Made by a program: the position numbers and the translations under genes
Origin: Candidatus Aerophobota bacterium
Lineage (GTDB): Bacteria > Aerophobota > Aerophobia > Aerophobales > JAGGXI01
Assembly: GCA_021163155.1 (NCBI GenBank)
Contig: JAGGXI010000010.1
Span: 1 to 7,573 of the forward strand
Reading direction: 5' to 3'
Length of the DNA: 7,573 nucleotides
Part shown: one piece after another, positions 5,677 to 7,573 of the stretch
Numbering within the stretch: position 1 is the first letter of the stretch
Layout of the letters: the number at the start of each line of letters is the position of its first letter
Notes under the pieces: model-generated
Database searches by the model: none
What the model was told of the DNA's origin: nothing
Seen by the model: the letters and a program-made list of their open reading frames with translations, nothing else

Positions 5677-7176
5677 TTACATCTCTTTAAGCAAATTTTG
5701 GGTTACCTCTCTATCATCAAATTTTATCACTTTATCCTTAAATATTTGTTTCTTTTCATGCCCTTTTCCAGCTATAAGAAGAACGTCTCCTTTTTTCATT
5801 ATTTGGAGAGCTTTTTTTATGGCCTCTCTTCTATCAGGTATAGTTAAATAGTCTTTTATTTTTTTGCCACCTTTATCTTTTGCACCTTTCTCTATCTGAT
5901 AGATAATATCTTCTGGGTCTTCGCTTCGGGGGTTATCTGAAGTAATAATTGAATAATCAGCCAATTCAATAACTGCTTTACCCATTAGGGGGCGTTTTAA
6001 TTTATCTCTGTCTCCTCCACAACCAAATACTACAATAAGTCTTTTTTTAGTAATTTTACATAAAGACTCTAATACTTTCTTTAATCCATCTGGAGTATGA
6101 GCATAATCCACAAATATTTTAAACCCTTCTCTGTTTTCTACTGGCTCTAATCTACCAGAGATTCTCTTTAGGTTTTCAAGTCCTCTTTTAATTAAAGGAA
6201 GACTAATATTTTCCTCAAAACTGACCGTGGCTGCAGCTAAAGCATTATAAACATTATGAAGACCCGGCAGAGATAGATCTATTTTTTCTTTTTCTTCCCC
6301 TTTTATTTTAAGGATAAAAGAAGTTCCCTCAATCCCTGCTCCTACTACTTTTGCCTGAAAGAGAGCTTTTTCTTTAATGCCGTAAGTGATTGTTGGACAA
6401 GAGGTATTTTTCAAGATATAATTTCCCGCCTTATCATCTACATTAATAATTGCTTTTTTTGTAGTTTTTTCTCCATAGTCGCTTTCTGGACTTTTAAATA
6501 AAGAAGCCTTTGCTTTTAAATAATTATCCATAGTTTTATGAAAATCGAGATGGTCCTGGGAGAGATTGGTAAATATAACCCAGTCAAATTCTACCCCTTC
6601 TACTCGGTGAAGAACAAGAGAATGGGAAGAGACCTCCATGATTACATACTTCACTTTTTTATCTACCATTATTCTCAACATTTTTTGTAGCTCTTCAGGT
6701 TCTGGGGTAGTAATAAAAGAGGGATGAGAAGAATGCGGCTCATTCCCTAAATTGTAATCAATGGTTGATATTTTACCCACTTTAAACTTAGCTGCATTTA
6801 AAATAGATTCAAGCATATAGGCAGTGGTAGTTTTTCCATTAGTTCCTGTTATTCCAATTACCTTTATCTTTTGAGAAGGAAATCTATAAAAGCAGTTGCT
6901 AACCTTAGCTAAAGCTAATCGTGACGAAGGGACTTTAATTGAAACTACATCTAAATGGGGAATAGGGGTATCTCTTTCTACAATTATAGCTTTGGCTCCT
7001 TTTTTTATAGCTTGAGAGATAAACTCATGACCATCCTGTTGAAATCCTCTGATAGCTACGAATAGAAAATTTTTTCTCATTTTTCTTGAATCATAGCCTA
7101 ATCCCTCTATTTCTAAATCTGGATTACCTGAAATTTTTTCTATTTTTAAATTACTTATAATTTTTTTTAGATTCAT
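5677..7176 (-). CDS. murE: MurE, UDP-MurNAc-L-Ala-D-Glu--meso-diaminopimelate ligase
   Basis: This 499-aa cytoplasmic ligase adds the third residue of the stem peptide. Visible motifs are GYDSRK (27-32), QQDGHEF (46-52), P-loop GITGTNGKTTTAYM (108-121), TTPEP (156-160), EVSSHSL (181-187), TNLSQDHLDFH (203-213), the likely carbamylated lysine in YLKAKASLF (K223), LHNVYNALAA (306-315), GRLEPV (341-346), VDYAHTPDGL (356-365), CGGDRDKLKRPLM (386-398) and GKGHE (470-474). The substrate-specificity loop reads DNPRSEDP (414-421). DNPR is the established signature of meso-DAP-adding enzymes; lysine-adding enzymes carry a different motif. It is the first gene of the block. Its ATG has a strong SD (AAGGAG, spacing 4-5 nt) that lies in the interspersed repeat. 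No ftsI gene precedes it, unlike standard dcw clusters. Confidence 0.96.
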   Translation of the reverse strand: MNLKKIISNLKIEKISGNPDLEIEGLGYDSRKMRKNFLFVAIRGFQQDGHEFISQAIKKGAKAIIVERDTPIPHLDVVSIKVPSSRLALAKVSNCFYRFPSQKIKVIGITGTNGKTTTAYMLESILNAAKFKVGKISTIDYNLGNEPHSSHPSFITTPEPEELQKMLRIMVDKKVKYVIMEVSSHSLVLHRVEGVEFDWVIFTNLSQDHLDFHKTMDNYLKAKASLFKSPESDYGEKTTKKAIINVDDKAGNYILKNTSCPTITYGIKEKALFQAKVVGAGIEGTSFILKIKGEEKEKIDLSLPGLHNVYNALAAATVSFEENISLPLIKRGLENLKRISGRLEPVENREGFKIFVDYAHTPDGLKKVLESLCKITKKRLIVVFGCGGDRDKLKRPLMGKAVIELADYSIITSDNPRSEDPEDIIYQIEKGAKDKGGKKIKDYLTIPDRREAIKKALQIMKKGDVLLIAGKGHEKKQIFKDKVIKFDDREVTQNLLKEM

Positions 7177-7180
7177 GTAT

Positions 7181-7188
7181 CTCCTTCT
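7181..7188 (-). promoter_or_regulatory. murE ribosome-binding site formed by repeat sequence
   Basis: On the minus strand GAAGGAGATACATG places AAGGAG 4 nt before the murE ATG. The stretch GGGGAAAGAAGGA just upstream is shared with the left repeat block (18-30), where AAGGA is followed by TTAAAGG and no gene start. The murE SD therefore appears to be made from the edge of the repeat. Confidence 0.7.
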
Positions 7189-7210
7189 TTCCCCTTTAAT
7201 CCTGCCTTTA

Positions 7211-7240
7211 CGCAGGCTCTGAGCCTCGCGGCTACCGGTA
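7211..7240 (-). repeat. REP-like hairpin, copy B
   Basis: CGCAGGCTCTGAGCCTCGCG (7211-7230) folds into an imperfect hairpin. CGC plus AGGCT pair with AGCCT plus GCG around a CTG loop, with one bulged C at 7227. On the minus strand GTAGC precedes the stem and overlaps the palindrome TACCGGTA (7233-7240). Loop and bulge differ from copy A while the stem and GTAG are kept, as expected for a structure under recognition. The core is bracketed by CTTTAATCCTGCCTTT at 7194-7209 and 7250-7265. Confidence 0.65.
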
Positions 7241-7262
7241 TCTCTTTTTCTTTAATCCTGCC

Positions 7263-7456
7263 TTTTTGTTTCTGTTTTTTCTTGCTTTTCCCTCTAATCC
7301 TCTAATCCTCTAATCCTTTAATCCTTCTTTTTTGTTTCTGTTTTTTCTTGCTTTTCCCTCTAATCCTCTAATCCTCTAATCCTCTAATCCTTCTTTTTTG
7401 TTTCTGTTTTTTCTTGCTTTTCCCTCTAATCCTCTAATCCTCTAATCCTCTAATCC
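7263..7456. repeat. 66-bp tandem repeat, about 2.9 units
   Basis: The GTTTCTG word recurs at 7268, 7334 and 7400, exactly 66 bp apart. Each unit is a T-rich stretch with GTTTCTG and CTTGC, followed by an octamer array: three CCTCTAAT plus one CCTTTAAT in the first unit (7291-7322), and four CCTCTAAT in the second (7357-7388) and third (7423-7454). Units one and two differ at essentially one base. Near-identity suggests recent tandem duplication or ongoing homogenisation. Confidence 0.88.
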
Positions 7457-7483
7457 TGCCTTTTTCCTTTAATCCTGCCTTTA

Positions 7484-7513
7484 CGCAGGCTCTGAGCCTC
7501 GCGGCTACCGGTA
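7484..7513 (-). repeat. REP-like hairpin, copy C
   Basis: This copy is identical to copy B: imperfect hairpin at 7484-7503, GTAG on the minus strand, and TACCGGTA at 7506-7513. It is bracketed by the same 16-bp direct repeat at 7467-7482 and 7523-7538. It belongs to the 108-bp exact duplicate that runs to the window end. Confidence 0.65.
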
Positions 7514-7573
7514 TCTCTTTTTCTTTAATCCTGCCTTTTTGTTTCTGTTTTTTCTTGCTTTTCCCTCTAATCC

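Larger units (their letters stand above)
7182..7573. repeat. Right composite interspersed-repeat block (gap upstream of murE)
   Basis: About 390 bp upstream of murE contain no gene. The region consists of a hairpin core (7211-7240), a 66-bp tandem (7263-7456) carrying pyrimidine modules and CCTCTAAT octamers, a second hairpin core (7484-7513), and the start of another pyrimidine module plus octamer cut by the window end. Bases 7193-7300 and 7466-7573 are identical over 108 bp at a distance of 273 bp. The + strand is strongly pyrimidine-biased except for the hairpins and the TAAT of the octamers. I see no convincing -35/-10 pair on the minus strand, so the operon promoter probably lies beyond the window or is of another type. 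Confidence 0.88.

Noticed and set aside
5573-5851. Open reading frame of 92 codons on the plus strand across the murF start and murE end
   Set aside because: It is antisense to two conserved genes; its hydrophobic look comes from antisense Lys/Glu codons.
7263-7456. Possible CRISPR array
   Set aside because: The units are near-identical along their full 66 bp with no unique spacers, and no cas gene is nearby.
7182-7573. Sigma-70 promoter upstream of murE
   Set aside because: The minus strand is purine-rich repeat without a recognisable TTGACA/TATAAT pair at proper spacing.
7182-7573. Riboswitch or leader peptide ahead of murE
   Set aside because: The structure is explained by the repeat family. 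The octamers break all frames and no known aptamer pattern is evident.

Overview
The window holds a six-gene, single-strand block of peptidoglycan-precursor and division genes, all on the minus strand. It comes from a low-GC bacterium (roughly one third G+C by eye; proteins rich in Lys and Ile). Reading in the direction of transcription (right to left), the order is murE, murF, mraY, murD, ftsW and then a small CYTH-domain (CyaB-like) protein. The first five follow the classic dcw-cluster order. MurE carries the DNPR motif of meso-diaminopimelate-adding enzymes, so a DAP-type cell wall is expected, as in most diderm bacteria. The interspersed repeats and base composition recall genomes of uncultured candidate phyla. 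That is an impression only; no marker here fixes the taxon.

Layout: 1-148 is an intergenic repeat block. 141-647 is the CYTH gene, whose last codons and stop lie in that repeat. 622-1764 is ftsW (TTG start, overlapping both neighbours). 1751-3112 is murD (a GTG at 3151 is a less likely start). 3113-3229 is the only sizeable internal gap and carries a pair of inverted REP-like hairpins. 3230-4270 is mraY, overlapping murF by 16 bp. 4255-5658 is murF. 5677-7176 is murE. 7177-7573 is a second, larger block of the same repeat family, in the same orientation as the left one.

The enzymes act in sequence. MurD, MurE and MurF add D-Glu, meso-DAP and D-Ala-D-Ala to UDP-MurNAc-L-Ala. MraY then transfers the phospho-MurNAc-pentapeptide to undecaprenyl phosphate to make lipid I. 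FtsW polymerises the finished lipid II at the septum. Short gaps and overlaps (18 bp, -16, about 117, -14, -26) suggest one operon with translational coupling, plus a possible internal restart before murD. The genes that usually flank this set (ftsI/ftsL upstream of murE; murG, murC and others downstream of ftsW) are not found here. The repeat blocks stand in their place.

The non-routine content is the repeat family. It is a composite of a GTAG-preceded imperfect hairpin, a TACCGGTA palindrome, a pyrimidine-rich module and tandem CCTCTAAT octamers. In the right block the hairpin core sits between exact 16-bp direct repeats. The right-hand repeat supplies the ribosome-binding site of murE, and the left-hand repeat supplies the stop codon of the CYTH gene. 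No previously unknown gene system is evident in the coding part.
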